From the NCBI RefSeq assembly GCF_030818415.1, contig NZ_JAUTAE010000001.1, forward strand, positions 560,501-624,500: a stretch of DNA of 64,000 bases. Direction: 5' to 3'. The translations under genes and the position numbers were made by a program. The notes below the pieces were generated by a model. It was not told the DNA's origin and did no database searches. It worked only from the letters and a program-made list of their open reading frames with translations. This DNA comes from Sphingomonas sp. SORGH_AS_0950 (GTDB taxonomy: Bacteria > Pseudomonadota > Alphaproteobacteria > Sphingomonadales > Sphingomonadaceae). Shown one piece after another: positions 1-11,473 of this stretch. Each line of letters opens with the position of its first letter. Position 1 is the first letter of the stretch.

Positions 1-153
1 GCCGACGCGGGTTGGAGAGCAGCCGCGTCCGCAATTCTTACGATGGCATCGGGAGCATTGCTTCAAGCTCTGAAGAAATCAAACTGCGTAACAGACGCGG
101 TGGATTTGTTCGAGAAAACTGACCAGTTGGCGAAAAGTTTGCTTAAGCTTTGA
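1..153 (+). CDS. C-terminal fragment of an unrecognised protein (5' end outside window)
   Basis: Frame 1 is open from the first base to a TGA at 151-153 and encodes about 50 residues with a helical, Ala/Leu/Lys-rich character ending ...TDQLAKSLLKL. I do not recognise the family. Base composition is visibly more AT-rich than the catabolic genes that follow, and the reading frame enters the window from the left, so it is presumably the tail of a gene belonging to a neighbouring, possibly horizontally acquired segment. A minus-strand ORF over 63-347 covers the same DNA but shows no recognisable signature. Confidence 0.35.
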   Translation, partial: ADAGWRAAASAILTMASGALLQALKKSNCVTDAVDLFEKTDQLAKSLLKL

Positions 154-405
154 CAGGCGACTGTGCCTTGGCGGCCGCTGGCAGCGGCCAGACTGATGGC
201 CAGCCGCATAGGACACGGGATAGCGAGGCCAATTAGCGATGCCTGCGGCGCCCACGTAGGGCTACCGACTTGCGCCTTTGTACGCCCTACTGTACCCCTC
301 ACTGCGCAACTCGCTGACAGACGGGTTGCACGGTGACGTAAAATCAATGACTTAGCGCGCGGAAGAAATAGGTCAGGAATCCTGTCTTCTTATCGGTGCT
401 GAATT
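154..405. other. Gene-poor junction with one copy of a 97-bp direct repeat
   Basis: About 250 bases between the truncated left-edge ORF and the end of the carboxylase operon. I see no convincing gene. The right half (291-387) is one copy of an imperfect direct repeat whose partner lies at 27411-27507. Confidence 0.5.
291..387 (+). repeat. Left copy of 97-bp imperfect direct repeat (att-like)
   Basis: Bases 291-387 align without gaps to 27411-27507 (constant offset 27120) with roughly 13 mismatches by eye; the last part, from AATGACTTAGCGCGCGGAA to GGTCAGGAATCCTGTCT, is nearly identical. The two copies bracket the whole P450/beta-oxidation block. The sequence contains TGTACCCC and ends in AATCCTGTCT, which in the right copy continues like a tRNA 3' end. 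An attachment-site origin is inference. Confidence 0.6.
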
Positions 406-2403
406 TCACTCCAGTTCGAGGATGACGGCATCCACCGCCAGGCTGTCACCGGTCCTGGCGGTGATGGTCTTGACGGTGCCGGTCTTGGCGGCGCGCAGGA
501 TGTTTTCCATCTTCATCGCCTCGACGACGGCGAGCGGCTGGCCCGCCTCGACCTTGTCGCCCTCGGCCACGTCGAGGCGGACGAGCAGGCCGGGCATCGG
601 CGCGATCAGGAACCTGGACAGGTCGGGCGGGACCTTCTCGATCAGGTGCCGGGCGTAAGGCGCCGCGCGGGCGGGGAGGACGCGGATAATGTGGCTGGCC
701 CCGCGTGTGGTCAGGCGAAAGCCGGTGCGGGTCCTGGCGATCCGGACGTGGAGGGTTTCGCCCGCTTCGTCTTCGACCGCGATCATCCGGTTGCCCGGCG
801 TATAGGCGATGGCGAGGTCGAGCTCCGCGCCGTCGACGCGGAGCCCGTCGGTCGCGACGTGGACCGCATGGTCCTTGCCCCCGATCCGCACCGTCCAGTC
901 GGCTGGCGGTTGCAGCCGGTGGCCGAGCTGCCCGTCGATCCGCCGCGCGCGGTCCGCCTCGGCGGTGGCGGCGAAGGCGGCGACGGCGGCGAGCGTACGG
1001 GTCAGGTCAGCGCTCGCGGGTGCGCCGTGGAAGCCTTCGGGATATTCCTCGGCGATGAACCCGGTCGTGAGCGCGCCCGCACGAAAACGCGGATGCTGCA
1101 TCAGCGCGGAGACGAAGTCGATATTCGTCCCCGGTCCGACGATCTCGAACGCGTCGAGGGCTGCGATCTGCGCGTCGATCGCGGCCTCGCGGGTGGGGGC
1201 CCAGGTGACGAGCTTGGCGATCATCGGGTCGTAGAACATACTGACCTCGCCGCCCTCGGCGACGCCGTCATCGACGCGGACGCGCACCGACTCATCGGAA
1301 TGTTCGGCGGGCGGATTGTAGCGCACCAGCCGCCCGGTCGAGGGGAGGAAGCCGCGATACGGGTCCTCGGCATAGACCCGGTTCTCGATCGCCCAGCCGG
1401 TCAGCGTCACATCGTCCTGACCAAACGCCAGCGGCTCGCCTGCCGCAACGCGGATCATCTGCTCGACCAGATCGAGCCCGGTGATCTCCTCGGTGACGGG
1501 ATGCTCGACCTGGAGCCGGGTGTTCATCTCCAGGAAGTAGAAGCTCTCGCCTGTGGGGTCCGCGCCCGACACGATCAGCTCGACGGTGCCTGCCGAATAA
1601 TAGCCGACCGCGCGGGCCAGCGCGACCGCCTGCTCGCCCATCGCCCGGCGCATCGCGGGGGTGACGAAGGGCGACGGGGCCTCCTCGACCACCTTCTGGT
1701 GGCGGCGCTGGACCGAGCATTCGCGCTCGCCGAGATAGACGATATTGCCGTGCTGGTCGCCCAGAACCTGGATCTCGATATGGCGGGGGGACTCGATGAA
1801 CTTCTCGATGAAGACGCGGTCGTCGCCGAAGCTGGCCAGCCCCTCGCGCTTGGTCGCCTCGAAGCCCTCGCGCACGTCCGCTTCCGACCAGGCGAGCCGC
1901 ATGCCCTTGCCGCCGCCACCGGCCGACGCCTTCATCATGACGGGGAAGCCGATGTCGGTGGCGATGCGAACCGCCTCCTCGGTATCGGCGATCTCGCCCA
2001 GATAGCCGGGGACGACATTGACGCCCGCCGCCTTGGCGAGCTTCTTCGATTCGATCTTGTCGCCCATCGCGGCGATGGCGTTCGGCGGCGGGCCGATGAA
2101 CGCGACGCCCGCCCCGGCACAGGCGCGCGCGAAGCTCTCGCGCTCGGACAGGAAGCCGTAGCCGGGATGGATGGCATCCGCGCCCGTCGCCTTGGCGGCG
2201 GCGAGGATCAGCTCGGCCTTGAGATAGCTCTCGGCGGCGGGGGCGGGGCCGAGGCGCACCGATTCATCGGCCAGCCGGACATGCGGCGCGCCCGCATCGG
2301 CGTCGGAATAAACCGCGACCGTCGCGATGCCCATGGCCCGTGCGGTACGGATCACCCGGCACGCGATTTCCCCGCGATTGGCGATCAGGATTTTCTGGAA
2401 CAC
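406..2403 (-). CDS. pccA: Acetyl/propionyl-CoA carboxylase, biotin-containing alpha subunit
   Basis: ATP-dependent carboxylation of biotin and carrier function for an acyl-CoA carboxylase, most likely propionyl-CoA carboxylase given the adjacent beta subunit and methylmalonyl-CoA mutase. The protein (665 aa) opens with FQKILIANRGEIACRV, has the ATP-grasp glycine loop GGGGKG near residues 162-167, the EMNTRLQVEHPVTE catalytic segment near 292-305, a BT linker region, and a C-terminal biotinyl domain with AMKM, biotin acceptor Lys about 631. I place the start at a GTG (2403) preceded by AAAGGAGAG; the longer open frame to 2529 runs back through a palindromic repeat and is not protein-like. It is the last gene of the minus-strand operon. 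Length fits the family. Confidence 0.95.
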   Translation of the reverse strand: MFQKILIANRGEIACRVIRTARAMGIATVAVYSDADAGAPHVRLADESVRLGPAPAAESYLKAELILAAAKATGADAIHPGYGFLSERESFARACAGAGVAFIGPPPNAIAAMGDKIESKKLAKAAGVNVVPGYLGEIADTEEAVRIATDIGFPVMMKASAGGGGKGMRLAWSEADVREGFEATKREGLASFGDDRVFIEKFIESPRHIEIQVLGDQHGNIVYLGERECSVQRRHQKVVEEAPSPFVTPAMRRAMGEQAVALARAVGYYSAGTVELIVSGADPTGESFYFLEMNTRLQVEHPVTEEITGLDLVEQMIRVAAGEPLAFGQDDVTLTGWAIENRVYAEDPYRGFLPSTGRLVRYNPPAEHSDESVRVRVDDGVAEGGEVSMFYDPMIAKLVTWAPTREAAIDAQIAALDAFEIVGPGTNIDFVSALMQHPRFRAGALTTGFIAEEYPEGFHGAPASADLTRTLAAVAAFAATAEADRARRIDGQLGHRLQPPADWTVRIGGKDHAVHVATDGLRVDGAELDLAIAYTPGNRMIAVEDEAGETLHVRIARTRTGFRLTTRGASHIIRVLPARAAPYARHLIEKVPPDLSRFLIAPMPGLLVRLDVAEGDKVEAGQPLAVVEAMKMENILRAAKTGTVKTITARTGDSLAVDAVILELE

Positions 2404-2440
2404 GGGGATACCTCTCCTTTTATGTCGTTGGTCCGTGTCG

Positions 2441-2575
2441 CCTGTTCCCCGGCAAAGGCCGGGGTCCAGTTTCCAAGACGCTGATGGCGCGCCGTGCCGC
2501 CTCGGGGGGAGGCCTCTGCCACGCGCCATCGATGGTTCACCGCCGCTGGGCCCCGGCCTTCGCCGCGGAACAGGG
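2441..2575. repeat. Inverted pair of GC-rich palindromic repeats between bioB and pccA
   Basis: A hairpin CCCCGGC-AAAG-GCCGGGG lies at 2447-2464 inside the unit CCTGTTCCCCGGC...; the reverse complement of nearly the same unit, with a CCGGCCTTCGCCG core, lies at 2547-2575. The two units face each other across about 75 bases, so a transcript could form a long stem-loop between bioB and pccA. This is the REPIN type of arrangement (two inverted REP units). Confidence 0.75.
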
Positions 2576-2586
2576 CGGTGGAAGCC

Positions 2587-3615
2587 TCACTCCGCCGCTT
2601 CCAATTCCACCTTGCACTCCGCCGCCATGGGGGTGAGCCCCAGCCGGGCGAAGAGTGCGGCATCCTTGTCGTCGCCCGCATTGCCCGCGGTCAGCAGCTT
2701 GTCGCCGGTGAAGATCGAATTGGCCCCCGCCAGGAAGCACAAAGCCTGGGTCGCATCCGACATGCTCTCGCGCCCCGCCGACAGCCGGACCATCGAATGC
2801 GGCATGGTGATGCGCGCGACCGCAACGGTGCGAACGAATTCGATATCGTCGATCTTGGCGAGTGGCGTGTCGGCCAGCATATCGCCCAGCACCGTGCCCT
2901 TGACCGGCACCAGCGCGTTCACCGGCACGCTGCCCGGATGCACCGGCAGGGTGGCGAGCGCATGGATGAAGCCGACCCGGTCGCCGCGCGTCTCGCCCAT
3001 GCCGACGATGCCGCCGCAACACACGTTGATGCCGGCGTCGCGGACATGCTCCAGCGTCTCCAACCGCTCGCCGAAGCTGCGCGTGGTGATGACGTCGCCG
3101 TAACGCTCGGGCGAGGTGTCGATATTGTGGTTGTAATAGTCGAGCCCCGCCTCGGCCAGCGTCTGCGCCTGCGCATCGGTGAGCATGCCCAGCGTCATGC
3201 AGGTTTCCATGCCCATGGCGCGCACGCCCTTCACCATCTCGACGATGGCGGGCATGTCGCGGTCCTTGGGATTGCGCCAGGCCGCGCCCATGCAAAAGCG
3301 CGTCGAGCCGTGATCCTTTGCCTGCGCCGCCGCCTGCAGCACGGCGCGCGGGTCCATCAGCTTGGTCGCCTTCAGCCCGGTATCGGCATGCGCCGACTGG
3401 CTGCAATAGCCGCAATCCTCGGGGCAGCCGCCGGTCTTGATCGACAGCAGCGTCGACAACTGAACCTGATCGGCAGCATGATGCGCGCGGTGCACCTCGG
3501 CGGCGCGGAACAGCAGCTCGGTGAAGGGCAGGTCGAACAGTGCGGCGATCTCGGCGCGGGTCCAGTCGGTGCGCGGGGTTGCCGTCTCGGCGCTCAGCGC
3601 GGTGGTCGTCGTCAT
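2587..3615 (-). CDS. bioB: Biotin synthase
   Basis: Radical-SAM enzyme that inserts sulphur into dethiobiotin. The protein (342 aa) has the signature [13 protein letters not shown], with the CxxxCxxC cluster cysteines near residues 64, 68 and 71, and the family blocks [14 protein letters not shown] and [13 protein letters not shown] (auxiliary cluster/substrate region). I prefer the ATG at 3615 (MTTTTALS...), which has AGGAC upstream; an in-frame ATG at 3633 forms an ATGA overlap with the mutase stop and is the alternative. It is unusual to find bioB embedded between a B12-dependent mutase and the biotin carboxylase gene; supply of the cofactor for PccA is the obvious reason. Confidence 0.96.
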   Translation of the reverse strand: MTTTTALSAETATPRTDWTRAEIAALFDLPFTELLFRAAEVHRAHHAADQVQLSTLLSIKTGGCPEDCGYCSQSAHADTGLKATKLMDPRAVLQAAAQAKDHGSTRFCMGAAWRNPKDRDMPAIVEMVKGVRAMGMETCMTLGMLTDAQAQTLAEAGLDYYNHNIDTSPERYGDVITTRSFGERLETLEHVRDAGINVCCGGIVGMGETRGDRVGFIHALATLPVHPGSVPVNALVPVKGTVLGDMLADTPLAKIDDIEFVRTVAVARITMPHSMVRLSAGRESMSDATQALCFLAGANSIFTGDKLLTAGNAGDDKDAALFARLGLTPMAAECKVELEAAE

Positions 3616-3629
3616 CACGTGTCGTCCTG

Positions 3630-5876
<2,247 letters not shown>

Positions 5877-6032
5877 GCGCGCCTCCAGCCGGTTTGCAAC
5901 TGGAGAACGCCAGCCCTCCCTCGGCCCCTCCCGCCCGCGGGAGGGGAGAGGCTCTGGGCGAGCGCTGGCCCCAGGCACGCCCCTCCCGCAAGCGGGAGGG
6001 GATGGGGGAGGGCTACCCCATTCGCGACCATC
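5877..6032. repeat. Palindromic repeat pair between mutase and carboxylase beta genes
   Basis: Two near-identical hairpins, CCCCTCCCGC-CC-GCGGGAGGGG at 5925-5946 and CCCCTCCCGC-AA-GCGGGAGGGG at 5980-6001, fill the 156-base gap. The unit differs in sequence from those at 2441-2575 and 4255-4372, so three repeat types occur in this one operon. They may act as mRNA stability or attenuation structures; that is inference. Confidence 0.75.
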
Positions 6033-7559
6033 TCAGAGCGGCAGGTTGTCATGCTTCTTCCACGGGTTGGCCAGGTCCTTGTTGCGCAGCTTGCGCAGGC
6101 CCAGCGCGATGCGGCGGCGGGTCGAATGCGGCTGGATCACCTCGTCGACGAAGCCCTTTGACGCCGCCACGAACGGATTGGCGAAGCGCGCCTCATATTC
6201 GGCCGTCCGCTCGGCGATTTCTTCCGGCGTCCGCCCCCGGAAGATGATCTCCACCGCGCCCTTCGCGCCCATCACCGCGATCTCGGCGGTGGGCCAGGCA
6301 TAGTTGAGGTCGCCGCGTAAGTGCTTGGAGGCCATCACGTCATAGGCGCCGCCATAGGCTTTCCGCGTGATGACGGTGATCTTCGGGACCGTCGCCTCGG
6401 CATAGGCGAAGAGCAACTTGGCGCCATGCTTGATGATGCCGTTATGCTCCTGTGCCGTGCCGGGCAGGAAGCCCGGTACGTCGACAAAGGTCACGATCGG
6501 AATCTCGAACGCATCGCAGAAGCGCACGAAGCGCGCCGCCTTGCGGCTGGCATTGATGTCGAGCACCCCCGCCAGCACCATCGGCTGGTTGGCGACGAAA
6601 CCGACCGTGCGCCCCTCGATCCGGCCGAAGCCGGTGATGATGTTGGCGCCGTGGGCGGGCTGGACCTCGAAGAAATCGCCTTCGTCCACGACCTTGGCGA
6701 TCAGCTCGTGCATGTCATAGGGCTGGTTGGCGCTGGCGGGGATCAGCGTGTCGAGGCTTTCCTCGATGCGGTCCCAGGCGTCCGCCGTCGGCCGTTCGGG
6801 CACGCCCTCGCGGTTGTTGGCAGGCAGGAAGTCGATGAAGTCGCGCGCCGCCAGCAGCGCCTCGATATCGTCCTCGAACGCGACGTCGGCGACGCCGGTC
6901 TTGGTCGTGTGGGTCACCGCGCCGCCCAGCGCTTCCTGGGTCACGACCTCGTTGGTCACCGTCTTCACCACATCGGGGCCGGTGACGAACATGTAGCTCG
7001 AATCCTTCACCATGAAGATGAAGTCGGTCATCGCCGGCGAGTATACCGCGCCGCCCGCGCAGGGGCCCATGATGAGCGAAAGCTGCGGCACCACGCCGCT
7101 GGCCAGCACATTGCGCTGGAACACCTCGGCATAGCCACCCAGCGATGCCACGCCCTCCTGGATGCGCGCGCCGCCGCTATCGTTCAGGCCGATGACGGGC
7201 GCGCCGACCTTCATCGCCATGTCCATGATCTTGCAGATCTTCTGGGCATGGCGCTCCGACAGCGAGCCGCCGAAGACGGTGAAGTCCTGGCTGAAGACGA
7301 AGACCAGCCGCCCGTTGATGGTGCCGCTGCCGGTCACCACGCCGTCGCCGGGGACGATCTGTTCGGTCATGCCGAAGTCGGTGCAGTTATGCTCGACGAA
7401 CATGTCGAGCTCCTCGAAGCTCCCCTCGTCCAGCAACACGTCGAGCCGCTCGCGCGCGGTCAGCTTGCCCTTGGCATGCTGCGCGGCGACGCGCTTCTCG
7501 CCACCACCGGCCCGCGCGGCCGTGCGGCGGCGTTCCAGTTCGATCGACGGGAATCCCAT
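6033..7559 (-). CDS. pccB: Propionyl-CoA carboxylase, beta (carboxyltransferase) subunit
   Basis: Transfers the carboxyl group from carboxybiotin to propionyl-CoA, giving methylmalonyl-CoA. The 508-aa protein has both halves of the carboxyltransferase fold: N-terminal [23 protein letters not shown] and [21 protein letters not shown], and C-terminal [25 protein letters not shown] and [15 protein letters not shown]. The Asp of GGAYDVM is the position associated with propionyl-CoA preference in characterised PccB enzymes. Its ATG lies one base after the upstream aldehyde dehydrogenase stop (TGA-G-ATG), so translation is coupled. Length matches the family (about 510 aa). Confidence 0.95.
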   Translation of the reverse strand: MGFPSIELERRRTAARAGGGEKRVAAQHAKGKLTARERLDVLLDEGSFEELDMFVEHNCTDFGMTEQIVPGDGVVTGSGTINGRLVFVFSQDFTVFGGSLSERHAQKICKIMDMAMKVGAPVIGLNDSGGARIQEGVASLGGYAEVFQRNVLASGVVPQLSLIMGPCAGGAVYSPAMTDFIFMVKDSSYMFVTGPDVVKTVTNEVVTQEALGGAVTHTTKTGVADVAFEDDIEALLAARDFIDFLPANNREGVPERPTADAWDRIEESLDTLIPASANQPYDMHELIAKVVDEGDFFEVQPAHGANIITGFGRIEGRTVGFVANQPMVLAGVLDINASRKAARFVRFCDAFEIPIVTFVDVPGFLPGTAQEHNGIIKHGAKLLFAYAEATVPKITVITRKAYGGAYDVMASKHLRGDLNYAWPTAEIAVMGAKGAVEIIFRGRTPEEIAERTAEYEARFANPFVAASKGFVDEVIQPHSTRRRIALGLRKLRNKDLANPWKKHDNLPL

Positions 7560-7560
7560 C

Positions 7561-8976
7561 TCAGCGCCGCCGGGTGATGGTCTGAGCGTTGGTATATTCC
7601 ATCAGGCCTTCGGTGCCGCCTTCGACGCCCAGCCCGGATTGCTTCATGCCTCCAAAAGCGGCGAGGGGGGTGAGGTGCTGGGTCTCGTTGATCCAGACGG
7701 TGCCGCTGGCGATCCGGGCCGCGAGGTCCATGGCGGCGTCGGGATCGCCGGTCCAGATCGAGGCGCCGAGGCCATATTCGCTGGCGTTCACCCGCTCGAT
7801 CACCTCATCGACATCATCGAAGCGGAGCAGGGGAAGGATCGGGCCGAATTGCTCTTCCTGCACGATACGGCTGTGCTCGGGCGGATTGTCGAGGATGGTG
7901 ATGGGGACGAAATATCCGGGTGTGTCGGCCGCCTCGCCACCGAGCAGGAAGCGATAGCCCTTGTCGCGCGCGTCTCGGATCAGGTCCAGGACGCGCTTAT
8001 ATTGCAGGCTGTTATTGATAGGGCCGAGCCGCACGCCCTGTTGCGCTCCGTCGCCGATCTGCACGGTCCGGGCATAGGCAACCAGCGCGTCTTTCAGGGG
8101 GTCATAGACGTCGCGGTGGACATACATGCGCTTCGTCGCGATGCAGATCTGGCCGTTGTTCGTGAACGCTGCCCAGAACAGCTGTTCCGCCAGTGCCTCG
8201 ACATCCGCATCGGGCAACACGATCGCCGCGTCGTTGCCGCCCAGTTCCAGAGTCACCCGCTTCAGCGTGGCGGAAGCGCTCTGCATCACCCGCCGTCCGG
8301 TCGCGGTCGAACCGGTAAAGCTGACCTTGTCAATGCCGGGATGCTCGGTCAGCCAGGGGCCGAGGCTGTCCCCGCCGGTCACGACGTTCAGCACGCCGGG
8401 GGGCAGGATGGTCGCCGCCAGTTCGCCGAACTTCAGCGTCGTCAGCGGCGTGAAGGGGGAGGGCTTGAGGACCATCGTGTTGCCCGCCAGCAGTGCAGGC
8501 CCCACCTTGAACATGGCCAGGATCAAGGGAAAATTCCACGGCGCGATGGCCCCGACCACGCCGATCGGAACGCGGCGCGTCTCGCTATAGCGGTCTGCGG
8601 AATCCTCGTTGACCGTTACCGGCAGGTCGAGCGTGGCAGCGCCTTTCAGCCAGAACCCGGCCCCCATCACCTCGTTAAAGGCATCGGCATGGGGTTTGCC
8701 CTGCTCGGCGGTGAGAAGGCGCTTGAAGTCCTCGGCATGGGCGATCACCGCGTCACCGAGCTTGTCGATCAGCGCGCAGCGCTCGGCGATGGGCGTGGTG
8801 GCCCAGCCGGGAAAGGCGGCACGGGCGGCGGCCACGGCGGAGTCGAGCTGGTCACGGGTGGCGTCCGGGGCCTGGGCCAGCACCTGCTCGGTCGCGGGGT
8901 TGAGCACATCGAACAGACTATCCGAGGACACCGGCTTGCCGCCGATCGTCATGTGGAACGACGTATCGAAGTCCAT
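7561..8976 (-). CDS. NAD(P)-dependent aldehyde dehydrogenase
   Basis: Oxidises an aldehyde to the carboxylic acid; here probably the aldehyde made by the alcohol dehydrogenase at 13590. About 471 aa from ATG 8976 ([14 protein letters not shown]...), chosen because GGAGA lies six bases upstream; ATGs at 8988 and 9003 are alternatives. Visible blocks: [32 protein letters not shown] (cofactor binding), [22 protein letters not shown] (catalytic Glu) and [15 protein letters not shown] (catalytic Cys). It is related to the second aldehyde dehydrogenase at 52714. It is the first gene of the minus-strand operon and diverges from the TonB receptor across a promoter region with the shared 40-bp motif. 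Confidence 0.93.
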   Translation of the reverse strand: MDFDTSFHMTIGGKPVSSDSLFDVLNPATEQVLAQAPDATRDQLDSAVAAARAAFPGWATTPIAERCALIDKLGDAVIAHAEDFKRLLTAEQGKPHADAFNEVMGAGFWLKGAATLDLPVTVNEDSADRYSETRRVPIGVVGAIAPWNFPLILAMFKVGPALLAGNTMVLKPSPFTPLTTLKFGELAATILPPGVLNVVTGGDSLGPWLTEHPGIDKVSFTGSTATGRRVMQSASATLKRVTLELGGNDAAIVLPDADVEALAEQLFWAAFTNNGQICIATKRMYVHRDVYDPLKDALVAYARTVQIGDGAQQGVRLGPINNSLQYKRVLDLIRDARDKGYRFLLGGEAADTPGYFVPITILDNPPEHSRIVQEEQFGPILPLLRFDDVDEVIERVNASEYGLGASIWTGDPDAAMDLAARIASGTVWINETQHLTPLAAFGGMKQSGLGVEGGTEGLMEYTNAQTITRRR

Positions 8977-9069
8977 CTCGCTCTCCATATCCGGCGGTGC
9001 CATCCATTGCGGCCTGCTCTGTCGTGAAACCGGCGCTATCAGATCGTGCGCAAGGAACGCATGGCCTCC

Positions 9070-9109
9070 GCAAGAAATGTCAAAAAGCGCGACAGGTCCA
9101 TGCAAAGCC
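9070..9109. promoter_or_regulatory. Copy 1 of conserved 40-bp site (candidate AraC-regulator operator)
   Basis: GCAAGAAATGT-N-AAAAAGCGCG-N-C, then nine variable bases, then GCAAAGCC. The same bases at the same spacing recur at 17507-17546, in the only other divergent promoter region of this catabolic block. It lies between the aldehyde dehydrogenase and TonB receptor genes. Assignment to the AraC-family regulator at 12710 is inference. Confidence 0.65.
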
Positions 9110-9183
9110 GCCCGCCCGGACCTGATCTACACATAATCCAGCAAGAGGCCGTCACAGAGTCTCTGCGGAAAAAGGAGAGGTCT

Positions 9184-11472
9184 ATGAGGGCCAGGATCAG
9201 CGCGGCGCTGCTTGTCGGCGCGGCATGCGTGTTTCCGTTCGCGGCACAGGCGCAAAGCGCCGACGCGGGGCAGGGCACGCCCCCCACCACCGATGCAACG
9301 CCCCAGGCGGATGCCGCCACGCCCATACAGGACGGCGTATCATCGGGTGACATCATCGTGACCGCGCAGCGGCGCGCCCAGTCGATCCTCACCGTTCCCA
9401 TCGCCATTTCCGCGATCGGCGGCGATGCGCTGGTGACGAAGGGCATTACCAATTCGGCCAATCTGGCGGTCGCGGTGCCCAACCTGCAAGTCAGCAGCCC
9501 ATATGGCCAGACCCAGCCGAATTTCTCGCTGCGTGGGATCAGCGTCGCGAACGAGTACAATTCCAACCAAGCGTCGCCGATCGGCGTTTATATCGACGAC
9601 GTCTATCTCGCCAGCCGCACCGCGCATGGCATGGGTCTGTTCGACCTGGACCGGGTGGAGGTGCTTCGCGGGCCGCAGGGTACGCTTTTCGGCCGAAACA
9701 CGACGGGCGGCGCGATCAACTTCATCACCAAGGCGCCGAGCCTGCATGGCAATGAAGGCTATGCCGAAGCGGGCTACGGCAATTTCAACACCCTCACCGC
9801 GCAAGGCGCGGTCGAGGCGACGATGGTCGAGGACCAGCTGGGCGTCCGCATCGCCGGAAACTACGCCAAGGGCGATGGGCAGATCCACAACGTCTATCCC
9901 GGTGGCCGCGACGGCAATTCGCAGGACACGTTGCAGGGGCGGGTGTCGCTGCGGCTGCGGCCCGGCAATGGCCCGCTCGACATCAAGCTGAAAGTCTATG
10001 GCGGGCGTGACCAGGGCACGCAGGCGGCGATCCATGGCCTGGGCGCGTTTCGTACCGGCCTCGGCTTCTTCGAGACCAATGAGAACCGGATCGGGCTGAA
10101 CCGGACCGAGGCCTATGGCGGATCGGCGACCATCGCCTATGACGTGTCACCGACCGTCGTCTTCACATCGATTACCTCGCGCGATGGGGGTAAGCAGAAT
10201 CTACAGCAGGCGGCGGACGGATCGCCGCTGGACATTCTCGACATCAACTGGCGGTCGAGCTTCCAGCAGTTCAGCGAGGAGGCGAGGTTCAATTATAATG
10301 GCACCCGGCTGAAACTGGTGGGTGGCGGCTTTTACGGCTGGGACGAGGTGATTACCGACAACCGGTTCAACATCGGCCAAGCGATCGCCCCGTCGGTCAA
10401 TGGCGGCTTCTTCCAGCATTATCGCCAGGTCCGCCGTTCCTATGCCGTCTTCGCGCAGGGCGATTACGACCTCACCGAGCGATTGAGCCTGACGTTGGGT
10501 GCCCGCTACACCTGGGATCGCAGCCAGTATCGCGACGGCTATGCCTATCTGTTTGCGGGCGACATCGGCGGCCCGGAGACGCCACTGGCGACCACCGTGC
10601 CCTGTGCGGGGGTGCCCGGCACCTGCCCGTACAACTCCAATGCTCGCTTTGTGCTGGACGGCCGCAACAATGCGCTGACCGGGCGGGTGTCCCTGAACTA
10701 TACGTTCGAGGGCGGTACACTGGTCTATGCCAGCTATAATCGCGGCTATCGTTCGGGCGCGTTCAATGGCGGGGGTTACACCTCGTCGGCCGGGATCAAC
10801 TATATCGCGCCCGAGCGGGTCAACGCCTATGAAGTCGGGCTGAAGGGACGCTATTTCAACAATGCCCTGACCCTCACCATGTCGGGCTTCTATTACGACT
10901 ATATCAACCAGCAGGTACAGGATACCCGGCCGGGCCCCGTATCCTTCCTGGTCAACGCGCCGAAGGCCGAGGTTTACGGCGTCGAAGGCGAGGCGCGGTG
11001 GCGGCTGACCCCGGCGGTGACGATCAACGCGTCGGCGGGCTATCTCCATGCGACCTACAAGGAACTGACGCTCCAGAATACCCGGCTGGACGGCAACGAC
11101 CTGCCTTTCGCGCCGCGCTTTACCGCGCAGGGCGGGGTGGACCTGACCTTGTTCAAGGTCGGCAATAACGGGCTGACCGTATCACCCAGCGTCGCCTATT
11201 TCTCGCGCCAGTATTTCTCGCCGTTCAACGACATCAACGCGGTCGGCACCGGCCAGCAGAACAGCGAGTTGCAGCAAAAGGGCTTCGCCAAGGTCAACCT
11301 GACCGCCGCGCTGACCACCGGCCGCTTCACCATCAAGGCGTTCGCCACCAACCTGCTGAACGCCAAGACCTATGCTTACGGGCTCGACCTGCGCGGGGCG
11401 GGCTTCCCTTACAATTTCCTTGTTCCCGCCGCACCGCGCACCTTCGGCGGCTCTGTCCGGGTGGCATTCTGA
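9184..11472 (+). CDS. TonB-dependent outer-membrane receptor of the P450 operon
   Basis: Energised uptake of a substrate across the outer membrane. The 762-aa protein starts at ATG 9184, after AAAAGGAGAGG, with a Sec signal peptide (MRARISAALLVGAACVFPFAAQAQS). A TonB-box-like DIIVTAQRR, a plug domain with RGPQGTLFGRNTTGGAINF, and a long beta-barrel ending in an aromatic strand (FGGSVRVAF) follow. It is similar in architecture to the receptor at 44724. It is the first gene of the operon with P450, AraC regulator, alcohol dehydrogenase and ferredoxin reductase (the P450 ATG overlaps the stop region as TGAGATG), so the imported compound is probably the P450 substrate or a precursor. Confidence 0.93.
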   Translation: MRARISAALLVGAACVFPFAAQAQSADAGQGTPPTTDATPQADAATPIQDGVSSGDIIVTAQRRAQSILTVPIAISAIGGDALVTKGITNSANLAVAVPNLQVSSPYGQTQPNFSLRGISVANEYNSNQASPIGVYIDDVYLASRTAHGMGLFDLDRVEVLRGPQGTLFGRNTTGGAINFITKAPSLHGNEGYAEAGYGNFNTLTAQGAVEATMVEDQLGVRIAGNYAKGDGQIHNVYPGGRDGNSQDTLQGRVSLRLRPGNGPLDIKLKVYGGRDQGTQAAIHGLGAFRTGLGFFETNENRIGLNRTEAYGGSATIAYDVSPTVVFTSITSRDGGKQNLQQAADGSPLDILDINWRSSFQQFSEEARFNYNGTRLKLVGGGFYGWDEVITDNRFNIGQAIAPSVNGGFFQHYRQVRRSYAVFAQGDYDLTERLSLTLGARYTWDRSQYRDGYAYLFAGDIGGPETPLATTVPCAGVPGTCPYNSNARFVLDGRNNALTGRVSLNYTFEGGTLVYASYNRGYRSGAFNGGGYTSSAGINYIAPERVNAYEVGLKGRYFNNALTLTMSGFYYDYINQQVQDTRPGPVSFLVNAPKAEVYGVEGEARWRLTPAVTINASAGYLHATYKELTLQNTRLDGNDLPFAPRFTAQGGVDLTLFKVGNNGLTVSPSVAYFSRQYFSPFNDINAVGTGQQNSELQQKGFAKVNLTAALTTGRFTIKAFATNLLNAKTYAYGLDLRGAGFPYNFLVPAAPRTFGGSVRVAF

Positions 11473-11473
11473 G

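Noticed and set aside
646..2484. 612-codon open frame on the plus strand opposite pccA
   Set aside because: It is the antisense shadow of a confidently identified carboxylase gene, Arg/Asp/Gly-rich with no family signature, as is usual in high-GC DNA.
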